Positions 49,100-57,905 of a stretch of 64,000 nt of DNA are shown here, in pieces. The DNA lies in assembly GCA_964551875.1 (NCBI GenBank), contig CAZKEV010000006.1:1-64000 (forward strand), in the 5' to 3' direction. Positions within the stretch are counted from its first letter, which is position 1. Each line of letters starts with the position of its first letter. This DNA is from JACTUA01 sp964551875. GTDB taxonomy: Archaea > Halobacteriota > Methanomicrobia > Methanomicrobiales > JACTUA01. Position numbers and translations under genes: made by a program. The notes beneath the pieces are model-generated. The model did no database searches. It was given only the letters and a program-made list of their open reading frames with translations, and had not been told where the DNA came from.

Positions 49100-50503
49100 A
49101 TGATAATGGATCTCCTCACGGATGCGGAGGCTGCCGCCGGGCTCGTGGCAGAGGCAGGCGAGGTGACCCTCGTCTCCCACATTGATGCCGACGGCATCTG
49201 CTCCGAGGCGATCCTCTCACTCGCCCTCGAACGGCGGGGGATCCCCGTCCGCCCGATCTTCGTCCGGCAGCTGGAGCCCATGACGATGGGCACCATCCCG
49301 AAGGACCGGTCCTTCAAGGTCTTCACCGACCTCGGCTCAGGGCAGCAGAACCTCCTCGCAGAGCATGGTCTCTCCGAGGAGGAGGTCCTCATCCTGGACC
49401 ACCATGTCAGCCAGCCCGCGGGGAAGTCCTACCGCGAGGTGAACGCCCTCAATTACGGGCACGGGAAGCTCGCCGCATCAGGTGTGGCATATCTCGTCGC
49501 TCGTGCCCTGGACCCGAAGAACGCGGATCTCGCCAAGCTCGCGGTGATCGGGAACGTCGGGGACATGATGGCACGGACGGACCTGGGGCTGATTGGCCCA
49601 TCCCGGGAGATTGTAGATGATGGGGTCCGCCACGGCTCTGTCGAGGTGGTGAAGAAGGATCTCAACTGCTTCGGCATCTCCACCCGGCCGGTCCACCTCT
49701 GCCTCGCATACAATGACGACCCCTTTGTCCCCGGCATCACGAGCAACCCGAACGGGGCGCTCCAGCTCCTCCAGCGCCTCGGGGTCACCCTGAAACACCC
49801 CTCCGGGCGCTGGCTCGTCTGGGAGGAGATCCCCGTCGATGAGAAGAGGAGGGTGATCTCGGCCCTTGCCCAGCAGCTCCTCTCCCATGGGAGGAGCCCT
49901 GACCGGCTCCTTGCCGAAGCGTACCTCTTCCCCGGTGAGAACCAGAGGACACCCCTCCGCAATGCCTCCGAGTTCGCGACGGTGCTCAATGCCTGCGGGA
50001 GGTGGGCAAAGCCGACCGTCGGAAGCAAGATCTGCAGGGGGGACCGGGGGATGGCCTATCGGGAGGCCGAGCGAATGCTCACCCACCACCGGGGGATGAT
50101 CCGGGACCTCCTCCAGTTCATCCTTGAGAAGGGCGTGACCGAGATCTCCCACCTCCAGCATATCCACGTGGGGGACCGTTTCCCGGACACCATCATCGGG
50201 ATCGGTGCAGGGATGGCCCTGTCGAGGCTCAACCGGAGGAAACCCATCCTGATCATGGCCGAGATGAGTGACGATCCCCTCATCACCAAGGTCTCCATGA
50301 GGACGAACGAGGAGCTGGTGCAGGGGGGCACCGATCTCCAGCAGGCAATCGTCGATGCAACAGCCGAGGTCGGGGGGTCCGGCGGCGGACACCGCATCGC
50401 TGCAGGTGCGTACATCCCCCGGGAACTCGAAGAGAGGTTCATCCACAGTGTCAACCGAAGGCTCGAGAGCCAGAATGCTCGCCCGGGTAAGGACCATCGC
50501 TGA
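49100..50503 (+). CDS. DHH-family single-strand exonuclease/phosphodiesterase (RecJ-like)
   Basis: 467 residues. DHH motifs: SHIDADGICSEAI, TDLGSGQ, ILDHHVSQ and VIGNVGDMMA. The DHHA1 domain closes with GGSGGGHRIAAGAYIP. Archaeal relatives are either the GINS-associated nuclease GAN or single-strand exonucleases. ATG 49100 is chosen, with GGAGGGAG about 8 nt upstream. The frame is open further up but overlaps the divergent nnr gene. The end overlaps the PUA gene by 29 bp. Confidence 0.88.
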   Translation: MIMDLLTDAEAAAGLVAEAGEVTLVSHIDADGICSEAILSLALERRGIPVRPIFVRQLEPMTMGTIPKDRSFKVFTDLGSGQQNLLAEHGLSEEEVLILDHHVSQPAGKSYREVNALNYGHGKLAASGVAYLVARALDPKNADLAKLAVIGNVGDMMARTDLGLIGPSREIVDDGVRHGSVEVVKKDLNCFGISTRPVHLCLAYNDDPFVPGITSNPNGALQLLQRLGVTLKHPSGRWLVWEEIPVDEKRRVISALAQQLLSHGRSPDRLLAEAYLFPGENQRTPLRNASEFATVLNACGRWAKPTVGSKICRGDRGMAYREAERMLTHHRGMIRDLLQFILEKGVTEISHLQHIHVGDRFPDTIIGIGAGMALSRLNRRKPILIMAEMSDDPLITKVSMRTNEELVQGGTDLQQAIVDATAEVGGSGGGHRIAAGAYIPRELEERFIHSVNRRLESQNARPGKDHR

Positions 50504-50945
50504 CTACCAGTTCGGGAACGGAGCAGGGAACGCGCTCTTCCCCGAAGGGTGCGAGTTCCAGCTCTCCCAGACAGGCCGGGTGAGGCAGATCCTCCTTATC
50601 GGGGAACGCCTCGCGACCGTTCGTGCGAGTGACGGACGTCTTACCCTGTCCTATACCGGCGCAACCCGGCTCATCAAGGCTATCCCCCCGCCGGGATACC
50701 GGGTCTCCATCGACCCGTCGGTCTCAGAGTTCATCGCGAAGGGGAAGACTGCTTTTGCCAAGCACGTGATCGACGCTGACCCAAGGATCCGGGCAGGGGA
50801 CGAGGTGCTCGTGGTCACGGGGGATGACGAGCTCCTTGCCACAGGGACGGCGATCCTGGGGGGGGCGGAGATGCTGGCATTTAATTACGGTCCAGCGGTA
50901 AAGGTAAGGCAGGGAAGGGAGAGCCCGTGTTTCCAGGACGAATGA
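50475..50945 (+). CDS. PUA-domain RNA-binding protein, archaeosine-transglycosylase C-terminal type
   Basis: 156 residues. TIADYQFGNGAGNALFPEG and RVRQILLIGERLATVRASDGRLTLSYTGA match the C2 domain of archaeosine tRNA-guanine transglycosylase; KHVIDADPRIRAGDEVLVVTGDDELLATGTAIL is the PUA domain. It lacks the catalytic barrel, so it should be an RNA-binding adaptor, probably for tRNA. ATG 50475 is used. The gene lies in the overlap series DHH-PUA-NAC-TrmI. Confidence 0.8.
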   Translation: MLARVRTIADYQFGNGAGNALFPEGCEFQLSQTGRVRQILLIGERLATVRASDGRLTLSYTGATRLIKAIPPPGYRVSIDPSVSEFIAKGKTAFAKHVIDADPRIRAGDEVLVVTGDDELLATGTAILGGAEMLAFNYGPAVKVRQGRESPCFQDE

Positions 50946-51271
50946 ACCCCCGGAAGATGAAGCAGATGATGAACAAACTCGGCATGGAGATGGAGCCGCT
51001 GGAAGGGGTGGAGCGGATCGTCATCTCCACGGCGAAGGGGGACTACATCTTCGACGGGGCAGAAGTGGTGGCCATGACCATGCAGGGGGTGAAGACCTTC
51101 CAGATCACCGGCGAGCCGCGGTTCGAGCCGAAGGCGCCCCCCATCTCGGAGGAGGACGTCAGGCTCGTAATCGAGCAGACGAAGGCCCCCGAAGAGAAGG
51201 TCCGCCGGACCCTGGCCGAGACCCGGGGCGATATAGCCGAAGCAATCCTGCGGCTCCAGGGCCATGGTTGA
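50927..51271 (+). CDS. nac: Nascent polypeptide-associated complex protein (alpha-NAC-like)
   Basis: 114 residues. NAC domain (20-65; IVISTAKGDYIFDGAEVVAM) and a C-terminal UBA domain (70-114; EDVRLVIEQTKAPEEKVRRTLAETRGDIAEAILRL). It binds emerging polypeptides at the ribosome. The start is GTG 50927 (MFPGRMNPRKMKQ, the family start) with GGGAGAG upstream. It overlaps PUA by 19 bp and TrmI by 8 bp. Confidence 0.92.
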   Translation: MFPGRMNPRKMKQMMNKLGMEMEPLEGVERIVISTAKGDYIFDGAEVVAMTMQGVKTFQITGEPRFEPKAPPISEEDVRLVIEQTKAPEEKVRRTLAETRGDIAEAILRLQGHG

Positions 51272-51989
51272 GGACGGTGACCGTGTCCTCCTTGTCCGGG
51301 AGGACCGGGAGTTCTACGTCCAGGCAGGGAACAAGCAGCTCGCGACCGACCTTGGGACCATCGACCTCTCCGTCCTCGTTGGAGCAGAGCCCGGGGACGT
51401 GGTAAGAACCCACCTGGGGCACGAGTTCGTGGTGCGGATCCCCCGGGCACCGGACTTCTTCACCCATGCGGCACGCAGCGGCGCTCCTATGCTCCCCAAG
51501 GATATCGGCCTCGTCATCGCCCACACCGGTATGAACCGGCACGACGAGATCCTCGATGCCGGCACAGGGTCCGGGATCGCGGTCATCTATTACGCCGGTA
51601 TCGCGAAGTCAGTGAAGACCTACGAGATCCGGTCCAACTTCTCGAAGATGGCGGCAAAGAACCTGAAGGCCGCGCATATCGATAACGTCGAGATCGTGGA
51701 GGGTGATATCCTCACCGCCGACGGGAAATATGATATCGTCCACCTGGACCTCCAGGTCAGCCCCGAACATATCTCCCATGCCTACTCGCTCCTCAGGCCA
51801 GGGGGGTTCCTCGCCTGCTACTCCCCGTTCCTCGAGCAGCTCTTCCTCGTGGTTGAGGAGGCGAAGAAGCTCTTCCCCGAGGTGCACATCCGGGAGTGCA
51901 TCGAGCGGGAGATCGTCAGGAGCCCACGGGGGACGCGGCCCTCCACCCGGGTCTCCCACTCGGGCTACCTGACGTTTGCGAGGAAGTAA
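51264..51989 (+). CDS. trmI: tRNA (adenine-N1)-methyltransferase TrmI
   Basis: 241 residues. Makes m1A at positions 57/58 of tRNA. Visible: IPRAPDFFTHAARSGAPMLPKDIGLVIAHTGM, LDAGTGSGIAVIYYAGIA (SAM-binding), YEIRSNFSKMAAKNL, DIVHLDLQVSPEH and a C-terminal RPSTRVSHSGYLTFARK, all standard for the family. ATG 51264 overlaps the nac gene. Confidence 0.92.
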   Translation: MVEDGDRVLLVREDREFYVQAGNKQLATDLGTIDLSVLVGAEPGDVVRTHLGHEFVVRIPRAPDFFTHAARSGAPMLPKDIGLVIAHTGMNRHDEILDAGTGSGIAVIYYAGIAKSVKTYEIRSNFSKMAAKNLKAAHIDNVEIVEGDILTADGKYDIVHLDLQVSPEHISHAYSLLRPGGFLACYSPFLEQLFLVVEEAKKLFPEVHIRECIEREIVRSPRGTRPSTRVSHSGYLTFARK

Positions 51990-51994
51990 GGGGC

Positions 51995-52294
51995 CTACAA
52001 CTTCTCCAACGCCTCCCTCCCTGTCATCCCCGGCTTCACCCCTCGGGCCTGCGCCGGTCCGTTGGCATCCTTCACGATTCCTGCCAGGAGGTCAGGGATG
52101 GACGCCACAGAGGGCCCGGTGGATGGTCTCACCCTTGCAGCAGGGTAGCCGAACTTCTCCAGGGCTGCTACATCGAATGCCCCGCATCCCACCATCCCCC
52201 TGTCTGTCACCACCGCGACAAGGTTCACCGGCCCGAGGGGGTAGACGAACCCTCTCGCGGATTTTCCTCCCAGTTCCACCTTCACGTCACACAT
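51995..52294 (-). CDS. DUF1805 domain protein
   Basis: 99 residues. The segment ARGFVYPLGPVNLVAVVTDRGMVGCGAFDVAALEKFGYPAARV is the DUF1805 (YunC-like) pattern, and AQARGVKPGMTGREALEKL is its C-terminus. Function unknown. The start at 52294 (MCDVKVELGG) has GTGAT 5 nt upstream. It converges on TrmI with 5 bp between them. The 223 bp up to pyrB hold no further gene. Confidence 0.75.
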   Translation of the reverse strand: MCDVKVELGGKSARGFVYPLGPVNLVAVVTDRGMVGCGAFDVAALEKFGYPAARVRPSTGPSVASIPDLLAGIVKDANGPAQARGVKPGMTGREALEKL

Positions 52295-52517
52295 CAGTAT
52301 CACTGGAACTATCTGGCAGGGCCGGGTCAAGAACCCTTTGCCACCGCACATTCCCTCTGTCGGGGATCCACATCCAGCCCCGCTCCCCTGCCCGGGTGGA
52401 TACTTCTATCAGGAGAGATGCTCAATAATTTCTGGAAAGCCCACACCGATACCGGAAGGGGGATCTGGAAAATGATGCTGTTCCTGGAAGGATCCGGGCA
52501 CCGGGCGGGGTGATCCG

Positions 52518-53411
52518 GTGCGGCATATCATCTCTATCAGGGATTTTTCGCGACTGGATCTCGACCACCTCCTCGACCGTGCTGAGGACTTTGCAGGAGG
52601 GTATGACAGGAACCTCCTCGCAGGGAAGATCGTCGCCCTCCTCTTCTTCGAACCATCCACCCGGACCCGCATGTCCTTTGCATCGGCCATGGCGCGGCTG
52701 GGCGGAGCCAGCATCTCGGTCGATTCCGTCGAGGCCTCCTCCATTGCGAAGGGAGAGACCCTTGCCGACACGATACGGGTCGTGAGCGGATATACCGATG
52801 CCATCGTGCTCCGGCACCCCAAGGAAGGTGCGGCACGGCTCGCATCCGAATTTGCGCAGGTGCCGGTCATCAATGCCGGCGACGGGGCAGGGCAGCACCC
52901 CTCCCAGACGCTCCTCGACCTCTACACCATCCGGAAGTCCATGGATATTGACGGTCTCGAGGTGGGGATCCTGGGAGACCTGCGCTACGGCCGGACCGCC
53001 CACTCCCTTGCCTACGCCCTCTCCCTCTACCAGGTCACCCTCCATGCCATCGCCCCCCGGGGGCTCGAGTTCCCCGAGGGTCTCCTTCACGAGCTCCACG
53101 ATCGGGGAACAGAGGTGAAGGCCCACAGCGACGTGAAGGAGATCATCCGAGACCTGGACGTCCTCTACATCACCCGGATCCAGAAGGAGCGGTTCCCCGA
53201 CCTCGGCTCCTACTATGACGTGGCCTCCAGCTACCGCATCGCTCCCGAGACCCTCCAGGGGGTGAAGGACCGGCTCATCCTCCTCCACCCACTTCCCCGG
53301 GTGGACGAGATCGATCCCCGGGTGGACAGCACCCCCCATGCCAGGTACTTCGAGCAGTCCAGGAACGGGGTCCCGGTCAGGATGGCCCTCCTCTCCGAGG
53401 TGATGAAATGA
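52518..53411 (+). CDS. pyrB: Aspartate carbamoyltransferase catalytic subunit
   Basis: 297 residues. Condenses carbamoyl phosphate with aspartate in pyrimidine biosynthesis. Visible: FFEPSTRTRMSFASAM (carbamoyl-phosphate loop), HPKEGAARLASEF, AGDGAGQHPSQTLLDLYTI, GILGDLRYGRTAHSLAYAL, YITRIQKERF and HPLPRVDEID. GTG 52518 has GGTGAT 3 nt upstream. It overlaps pyrI by 4 bp (ATGA). Confidence 0.97.
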   Translation: MRHIISIRDFSRLDLDHLLDRAEDFAGGYDRNLLAGKIVALLFFEPSTRTRMSFASAMARLGGASISVDSVEASSIAKGETLADTIRVVSGYTDAIVLRHPKEGAARLASEFAQVPVINAGDGAGQHPSQTLLDLYTIRKSMDIDGLEVGILGDLRYGRTAHSLAYALSLYQVTLHAIAPRGLEFPEGLLHELHDRGTEVKAHSDVKEIIRDLDVLYITRIQKERFPDLGSYYDVASSYRIAPETLQGVKDRLILLHPLPRVDEIDPRVDSTPHARYFEQSRNGVPVRMALLSEVMK

Positions 53412-53875
53412 ACCCGGGACCCGTGAACAGGACCCTCCTTGTGAGCCAGATCAAGAACGGAACGGTCATCGACCATATCACGGCGGGAGAGGCCTTAAAC
53501 GTCCTCACGATCCTCGGGATCAACGGGACCACCACCGAGTCCCTCTCCATTGCCACGAACGTGGCGAGCGGCAAGGAGGGGAAGAAGGACATCGTGAAGA
53601 TCGAGCGGCGCGAGCTCAGAAAGGAGGAGGTGGACCGGATCGCGCTGATCGCCCCCCATGCCACCATCAATATCATCCGGGATTACGAGGTGGTCGAGAA
53701 GAAAGGGGTGACCATCCCCCGTGTCATCCGCGCCGTGGTGAAGTGCCCGAACCCGGGGTGCATCTCCAATGCGAGCGAGCCCATCGAGTCCGCGTTTGAG
53801 GTCCTCCCGAAGGGGCTCCACTGCCTCTACTGCGACTGGATGATCACGAAGGATATCGCGAGCCACATCATCTGA
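53408..53875 (+). CDS. pyrI: Aspartate carbamoyltransferase regulatory subunit
   Basis: 155 residues. N-terminal nucleotide-binding domain (NGTVIDHITAGEALNVLTILGI) and C-terminal zinc domain with CPNPGC and CLYCDW, the four Cys that hold zinc and contact PyrB. It mediates feedback control by CTP/ATP. Its tail overlaps the convergent coaD gene by 8 bp. Confidence 0.96.
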   Translation: MNPGPVNRTLLVSQIKNGTVIDHITAGEALNVLTILGINGTTTESLSIATNVASGKEGKKDIVKIERRELRKEEVDRIALIAPHATINIIRDYEVVEKKGVTIPRVIRAVVKCPNPGCISNASEPIESAFEVLPKGLHCLYCDWMITKDIASHII

Positions 53876-54326
53876 CGAGCCGCCCCTCCCGGTCGATCTC
53901 CCCGCGGTGGATCCGGGTGCTCGAGATCCACCTCCCGTCGTCCGCAAGCACGCACGAGATCAGGTGGATATCCACCTTCTTCCTCCCCCGGTCCTGCCGG
54001 AGCCGGTTGATCTCCATCCCCACCGGGAGGGTCTCTTCGGAGACAACGAGGGCATCGAAGTCCTCGTCCGGGGCGGGTCCGTACCGGTCCCCCAGGGGCT
54101 CGATGCGATACGCGGCCCTGAACTTTTTTCTCTGGATGAACCGCTCGAGCTCCCGTTTCCGTTCATCGAACCGCCGGACAGGGTGGGTCTTTCTCCCGGC
54201 GAACTCGTCGGTGGTGAGGCCGATGACCACGCACCCGCCCGCACCGGCGAGTTCAAAGGAGCGGCTGAGGAGCTTACGGTGCCCTGCATGGAGCGGGTCG
54301 AATGTCCCGCCCACCATAACCTTCAT
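53868..54326 (-). CDS. coaD: Phosphopantetheine adenylyltransferase, archaeal type
   Basis: 152 residues. Nucleotidyltransferase of CoA synthesis (4'-phosphopantetheine to dephospho-CoA). VMVGGTFDPLHAGHRKLLSRSFELAG (HxGH motif) and the C-terminal WISSTRIHRGEID (ISSTRI) are characteristic. The frame extends 249 codons upstream of the chosen ATG, but that part is antisense to the next gene and not coding. Only 30 bp separate this start from the divergent gene at 54357, so the mRNA is probably leaderless. Confidence 0.9.
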   Translation of the reverse strand: MKVMVGGTFDPLHAGHRKLLSRSFELAGAGGCVVIGLTTDEFAGRKTHPVRRFDERKRELERFIQRKKFRAAYRIEPLGDRYGPAPDEDFDALVVSEETLPVGMEINRLRQDRGRKKVDIHLISCVLADDGRWISSTRIHRGEIDREGRLVR

Positions 54327-54356
54327 TCGTGAGAGAAATGAACCTTTTATGGTATT

Positions 54357-54845
54357 ATGGCTGGTGGTAAGGCCGGATCCGGTGGATTCATCGCTCCGAC
54401 GGCAACGGTCATCGGTGATGTCTCCCTGGGGGCGGATACCGGCATCTGGTTCGGCGCGGTCATCCGGGGCGACAAGGACCGGATCGAGATCGGGACAGGT
54501 TCGAATATCCAGGACAATGCCGTCATCCATACGAGCAAAGGCTACCCCGCCCGGATCGGGGAAGAGGTCTCGATAGGTCACGGGGCGATACTCCACGGGT
54601 GCACCATCAGCGACCGGGTCCTCGTTGGTATGGGTGCAATTGTCATGAACGGGGCAGTGATCGGTGAGGATTCCATCATTGCCGCGGGGGCTGTGGTCAC
54701 CGAGGGTGCCGTGATCCCCCCGGGATCGGTGGTGATGGGTGTCCCGGCAAAGGTCGTGAAGCAGGCGACCCCTGACCAGAAGGCAGGGATCAGGAGGAAC
54801 GCCGAGAGCTACATCGCTCTCGCGCGGAGCTACCGGCATGGATGA
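54357..54845 (+). CDS. Gamma-carbonic-anhydrase-like left-handed beta-helix protein
   Basis: 162 residues. Hexapeptide repeats from residue 10 to 125 (FIAPTATVIGDVSLGADTG, WFGAVIRGDKDRIEIGTGSNIQDN, VSIGHGAILHGCTI, VLVGMGAIVMNGAVI, IIAAGAVV) followed by a C-terminal helix. Zinc-ligand His residues in AVIHTSK, IGHGA and ILHGC are kept at the standard spacing, so it may bind metal. Homologues are gamma-carbonic anhydrases, YrdA and PaaY. It overlaps the HdrA-like gene by 8 bp. Confidence 0.88.
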   Translation: MAGGKAGSGGFIAPTATVIGDVSLGADTGIWFGAVIRGDKDRIEIGTGSNIQDNAVIHTSKGYPARIGEEVSIGHGAILHGCTISDRVLVGMGAIVMNGAVIGEDSIIAAGAVVTEGAVIPPGSVVMGVPAKVVKQATPDQKAGIRRNAESYIALARSYRHG

Positions 54846-56109
54846 GGTCGCAGTCATCGGAGGGGGGATCGCGGGAATCCAGGCGGCCCTCGAGATCGCG
54901 GACCACGGGATCCGGGTCCACCTGATCGAGCGGGAGCCCTCCATCGGGGGCCACATGGCCCAGCTCGACAAGACCTTCCCGACGAACGACTGCTCCATGT
55001 GCATCCTCTCGCCGAAGATGAACGAGGTAGCCCGGCACCCCGGGATCATACTCCACACGTGCACCGAGGTCACCTCGGTAGAAGGGGAGCCGGGAAGCTA
55101 CCGGCTCACCCTCGTGGCAAAGCCCCGGTTCATCGACAGCGAGCTCTGCAACGGGTGCGGCGAGTGCGTCATCATCTGCCCGGTGGAGGTCTACAACCGG
55201 TTTGATGCCGGAATCGGCGTCCGGAAGGCTATCTACAAGCCCCACTCCCAGGCGGTGCCCGACCTCGTTGTCAAGGACGCAGAACACTGCATCGAGTGCG
55301 GCCTCTGCTACGATGTCTGCGACCTGGATGCCATACGGAAGGAGGAGGAGGAGAGGACCTTTGAGATCGAGGTGGCAAGCATCGTCCTTGCCACGGGATA
55401 CTCGGTCTTCGATGCCCGTAAGAAGGGGTCGCTCGGCTACCTGGTCGTCCCTGACGTCGTCACGAGCCTCGAGCTCGAGCGGCTGATCAATGCGAACGGA
55501 CCCACAGGTGGGAAGGTTGTACGCCTCTCCACGGGGAAGATTCCGAAGAGCGTGGTCTTTGTCCAGTGCGTCGGCTCACGGGACACCTCGATCGACCGGC
55601 CCTGGTGCTCCTGCGTCTGCTGCATGGCAGCCATCAAGAACGCCATCCTCCTCAAAGAGAAGTACCCGGAGATGGAGGTGACCATCTGCCACAACGATAT
55701 CCGCGCATACGGGAAGGGCTACGAGGAGTACTTCAACCGTGCCGAGCGGATGGGGGTCCGGTTCCTGAAAGGTCTCCCGGGCGAGGTCTGGTCAGACGGC
55801 AGGGGCCCTGCCCTCCAGGTGGAGAATACCGAGACCCAGGTGATCGAGATTCTCCACCCTGACCTGGTCATCCTCTCGGTCGGCATCGGGCCCGGTGAAG
55901 GGACGTGTGAGGTTGCCGGAATCCTCGGGATACCGCTGGAGAAGTCAGGGTTCGTGCAGCCCCTCGACGACAAGCTCGGTCCCTTCCTCACGAGGCGGCC
56001 CGGGATCTACCTTGCTGGCACGGCAACAGCCCCGAGGGACATCCCGGACTCGGTTGCCATGGGTGGGGCGGCGGCCATGCGGGCCTTCACCGATACCCTG
56101 CGGGAGTGA
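54838..56109 (+). CDS. Short HdrA-like FAD/iron-sulfur protein
   Basis: 423 residues against about 650 in canonical HdrA. Visible: FAD site VIGGGIAGIQAALEIADHG, REPSIGGHMAQLDKTFPTNDCSMCILSPKM, two ferredoxin clusters CNGCGECVIICPVEV and CIECGLCYDVCDLDAI, a Cys-rich WCSCVCCMAAIKNA and the closing AGTATAPRDIPDSVAMGGAAAMRA. The N-terminal ~140 residues and the C-terminal ferredoxin-like segment of full HdrA are not present. HdrA bifurcates electrons between ferredoxin and CoM-S-S-CoB in methanogens, but this short form could serve another HdrABC-like partner. It is co-transcribed with the beta-helix and MtnA genes. Confidence 0.85.
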   Translation: MDEVAVIGGGIAGIQAALEIADHGIRVHLIEREPSIGGHMAQLDKTFPTNDCSMCILSPKMNEVARHPGIILHTCTEVTSVEGEPGSYRLTLVAKPRFIDSELCNGCGECVIICPVEVYNRFDAGIGVRKAIYKPHSQAVPDLVVKDAEHCIECGLCYDVCDLDAIRKEEEERTFEIEVASIVLATGYSVFDARKKGSLGYLVVPDVVTSLELERLINANGPTGGKVVRLSTGKIPKSVVFVQCVGSRDTSIDRPWCSCVCCMAAIKNAILLKEKYPEMEVTICHNDIRAYGKGYEEYFNRAERMGVRFLKGLPGEVWSDGRGPALQVENTETQVIEILHPDLVILSVGIGPGEGTCEVAGILGIPLEKSGFVQPLDDKLGPFLTRRPGIYLAGTATAPRDIPDSVAMGGAAAMRAFTDTLRE

Positions 56110-57152
56110 AGGCTGTGCCAGAAAGGCCGGAGCCAACCATATCCTGGGACGGGGGAACGGGATCCATCCGCTTCATCGACCAGACCCTGCTCCCCGAACG
56201 CTGCGAGGTCGTCACCTGCGGGACCGTGGAACGGCTTATCGTCGCCATCTCGCGCCTCGAGATACGGGGGGCCCCGGCCCTCGGTGTCGCAGGAGGGATG
56301 GGGGTAGCCCTTGCCGCGGAAAGGTGCAGGGAAGCCACGCGGGATGCCTTTCTCCGGGAGGTGGAGGAGGCGGCCGCCCGCATTGCCGCCACGCGCCCCA
56401 CCGCGGTGAACCTTTCCTGGGGAGTCAACCGTGTCCTCGCCCGCGTGAGAGAAGCGGTGGATCCCGCTGAAGCGAGGAAGGTTGCGATCCGGGAGGCGAT
56501 GGTGATGGCAGAAGAGGACCGGGCGACCTGCATGAGGATTGGTGACCACGGGACCTCGCTCATCCCTGACGGGGCAACGATACTCACCCATTGCAACGCC
56601 GGGGCCCTTGCATGCACCGAGTGGGGCACAGCCCTCGGCGTTGTCCGTTCCGCTGCCCGGGCAGGCAAACGGGTGAAGGTCATCGCCTGCGAGACGAGGC
56701 CCCTCTTCCAGGGCTCGAGGCTCACCGCCTGGGAGCTCTCCCGCGACGGGATCGATGTGACCGTCATCCCTGACGGGAGCGCAGCGTACCTCATGCGAAA
56801 GGGCGAGATAGACCTCGTCCTGGTGGGTGCTGACCGGATCACCCGGGATGCGGTCTTCAACAAGATTGGCACTTACATGCACGCCATCTGTGCCCGCCAC
56901 CATGGCATTCCCTTCTATGTCGCCGCACCACGTTCGACCTTCGACCTCCGCTCGGGCGAGGAGGGGGTGACCATCGAGGAACGGGACAGGAGTGAGGTGA
57001 GCCGGTGCGGGGGACGGACCTTGGTCCCGGACGGGGCGCGGGTGAAGAACCTTGCCTTTGATGCAACCCCCCTCTCCCTCGTATCAGCCATCATCACCGA
57101 GGAGGGGGTGCTCCGGCCCCCCTACCATATCGGCGGCCAGGGATCGCCCTGA
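56106..57152 (+). CDS. mtnA: S-methyl-5-thioribose-1-phosphate isomerase
   Basis: 348 residues. Isomerises methylthioribose-1-phosphate in recycling of methylthioadenosine (or a related ribose phosphate). Visible: RGAPALGVAGGMGVAL, AEEDRATCMRIGDHG, ILTHCNAGALACTEWGTALG (catalytic Cys), CETRPLFQGSRLTAWEL, VIPDGSAAYLM and VGADRITRDAVFNKIGTY (catalytic Asp). The GTG at 56106 overlaps the HdrA-like stop (GTGA). The GTG at 56115 has the better spaced GGGAG, so three residues may be missing from the real protein. Confidence 0.9.
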   Translation: MKAVPERPEPTISWDGGTGSIRFIDQTLLPERCEVVTCGTVERLIVAISRLEIRGAPALGVAGGMGVALAAERCREATRDAFLREVEEAAARIAATRPTAVNLSWGVNRVLARVREAVDPAEARKVAIREAMVMAEEDRATCMRIGDHGTSLIPDGATILTHCNAGALACTEWGTALGVVRSAARAGKRVKVIACETRPLFQGSRLTAWELSRDGIDVTVIPDGSAAYLMRKGEIDLVLVGADRITRDAVFNKIGTYMHAICARHHGIPFYVAAPRSTFDLRSGEEGVTIEERDRSEVSRCGGRTLVPDGARVKNLAFDATPLSLVSAIITEEGVLRPPYHIGGQGSP

Positions 57153-57203
57153 TCGCCCCGGGACGAAGTATATCTCCTGAAACAACCAATAATCCCGTAA
57201 AAC

Positions 57204-57905
57204 ATGCTTTTCGACAATCCCCTCTGGAACAACACGATGATCCTCCTTGGCGAGGCCACGGTCCTCATCGGGGTATTCCTCTTCGTCTCGGCCCTCCTCC
57301 TCCTCATCATCGCCCTCGTCTCGGTGAGGAACGGGCATCTCTACCTCCCGAGGATCATGAAAACCTGGTTCTTCCTCCTGGAGGGGCTGGTGAAGGCCGT
57401 CTGCCGGTTCTTCGGCCTTGATGACCGGGACCTCATCTCGTTCTCCATCAAGCTCCAGAACTCCATGAACAAAAAGTCCTTCCAGGGTGTGCCGGTGAAG
57501 AAGAGGGCCGTCTTCCTCCCCCAGTGCCTCCGCTCGGCCCGCTGCCCGGCCAACCTCACGCCGGAGGGGATCTGGTGCCAGGGGTGCGGGCTCTGCACCA
57601 CCGGCGATGCTATCCGGGAACTCCTGAGGATGGGCTACCGGGTCTTCATCGTCCCCGGGTCGAGCTTCATCAAGCGGATGGTGAAGAAGTACCGGCCTGA
57701 TGGGATCATCGGGGTGGGCTGCACCCTGGAGGTGAAGGAGGGGCTCGACCTGTGCGACCAGCTCGGCATCCCCGGGATGGGAGTCGTGACCCTGAAGGAC
57801 GGGTGCGTGGAGACCTGCGTGAACTGGAACGAGGTCTTCGAGGTAGCGTCCCTCGGGATCGCACCGGCCTCAGGCCCCGACAACCTTCACGAGCCTTCCC
57901 GATAG
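57204..57905 (+). CDS. DUF116 membrane-associated cysteine-rich protein
   Basis: 233 residues. Two helices at the N-terminus (TVLIGVFLFVSALLLLIIALVSV), then a cytosolic part with LPQCLRSARCPA and CQGCGLCTTGDAI, GCTLEVKEGLDLCDQL and DGCVETCVNW. The clustered Cys suggest an iron-sulfur or zinc site. DUF116 is common in methanogens, with function unknown. The end overlaps the convergent beta-helix gene by 36 bp. Confidence 0.85.
   Translation: MLFDNPLWNNTMILLGEATVLIGVFLFVSALLLLIIALVSVRNGHLYLPRIMKTWFFLLEGLVKAVCRFFGLDDRDLISFSIKLQNSMNKKSFQGVPVKKRAVFLPQCLRSARCPANLTPEGIWCQGCGLCTTGDAIRELLRMGYRVFIVPGSSFIKRMVKKYRPDGIIGVGCTLEVKEGLDLCDQLGIPGMGVVTLKDGCVETCVNWNEVFEVASLGIAPASGPDNLHEPSR

Noticed and set aside
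54327..55073. N-terminal extension of coaD by 249 codons
   Set aside because: It lies opposite the gamma-CA-like and HdrA-like genes and has no homology. The CoaD family starts at the ATG at 54326.
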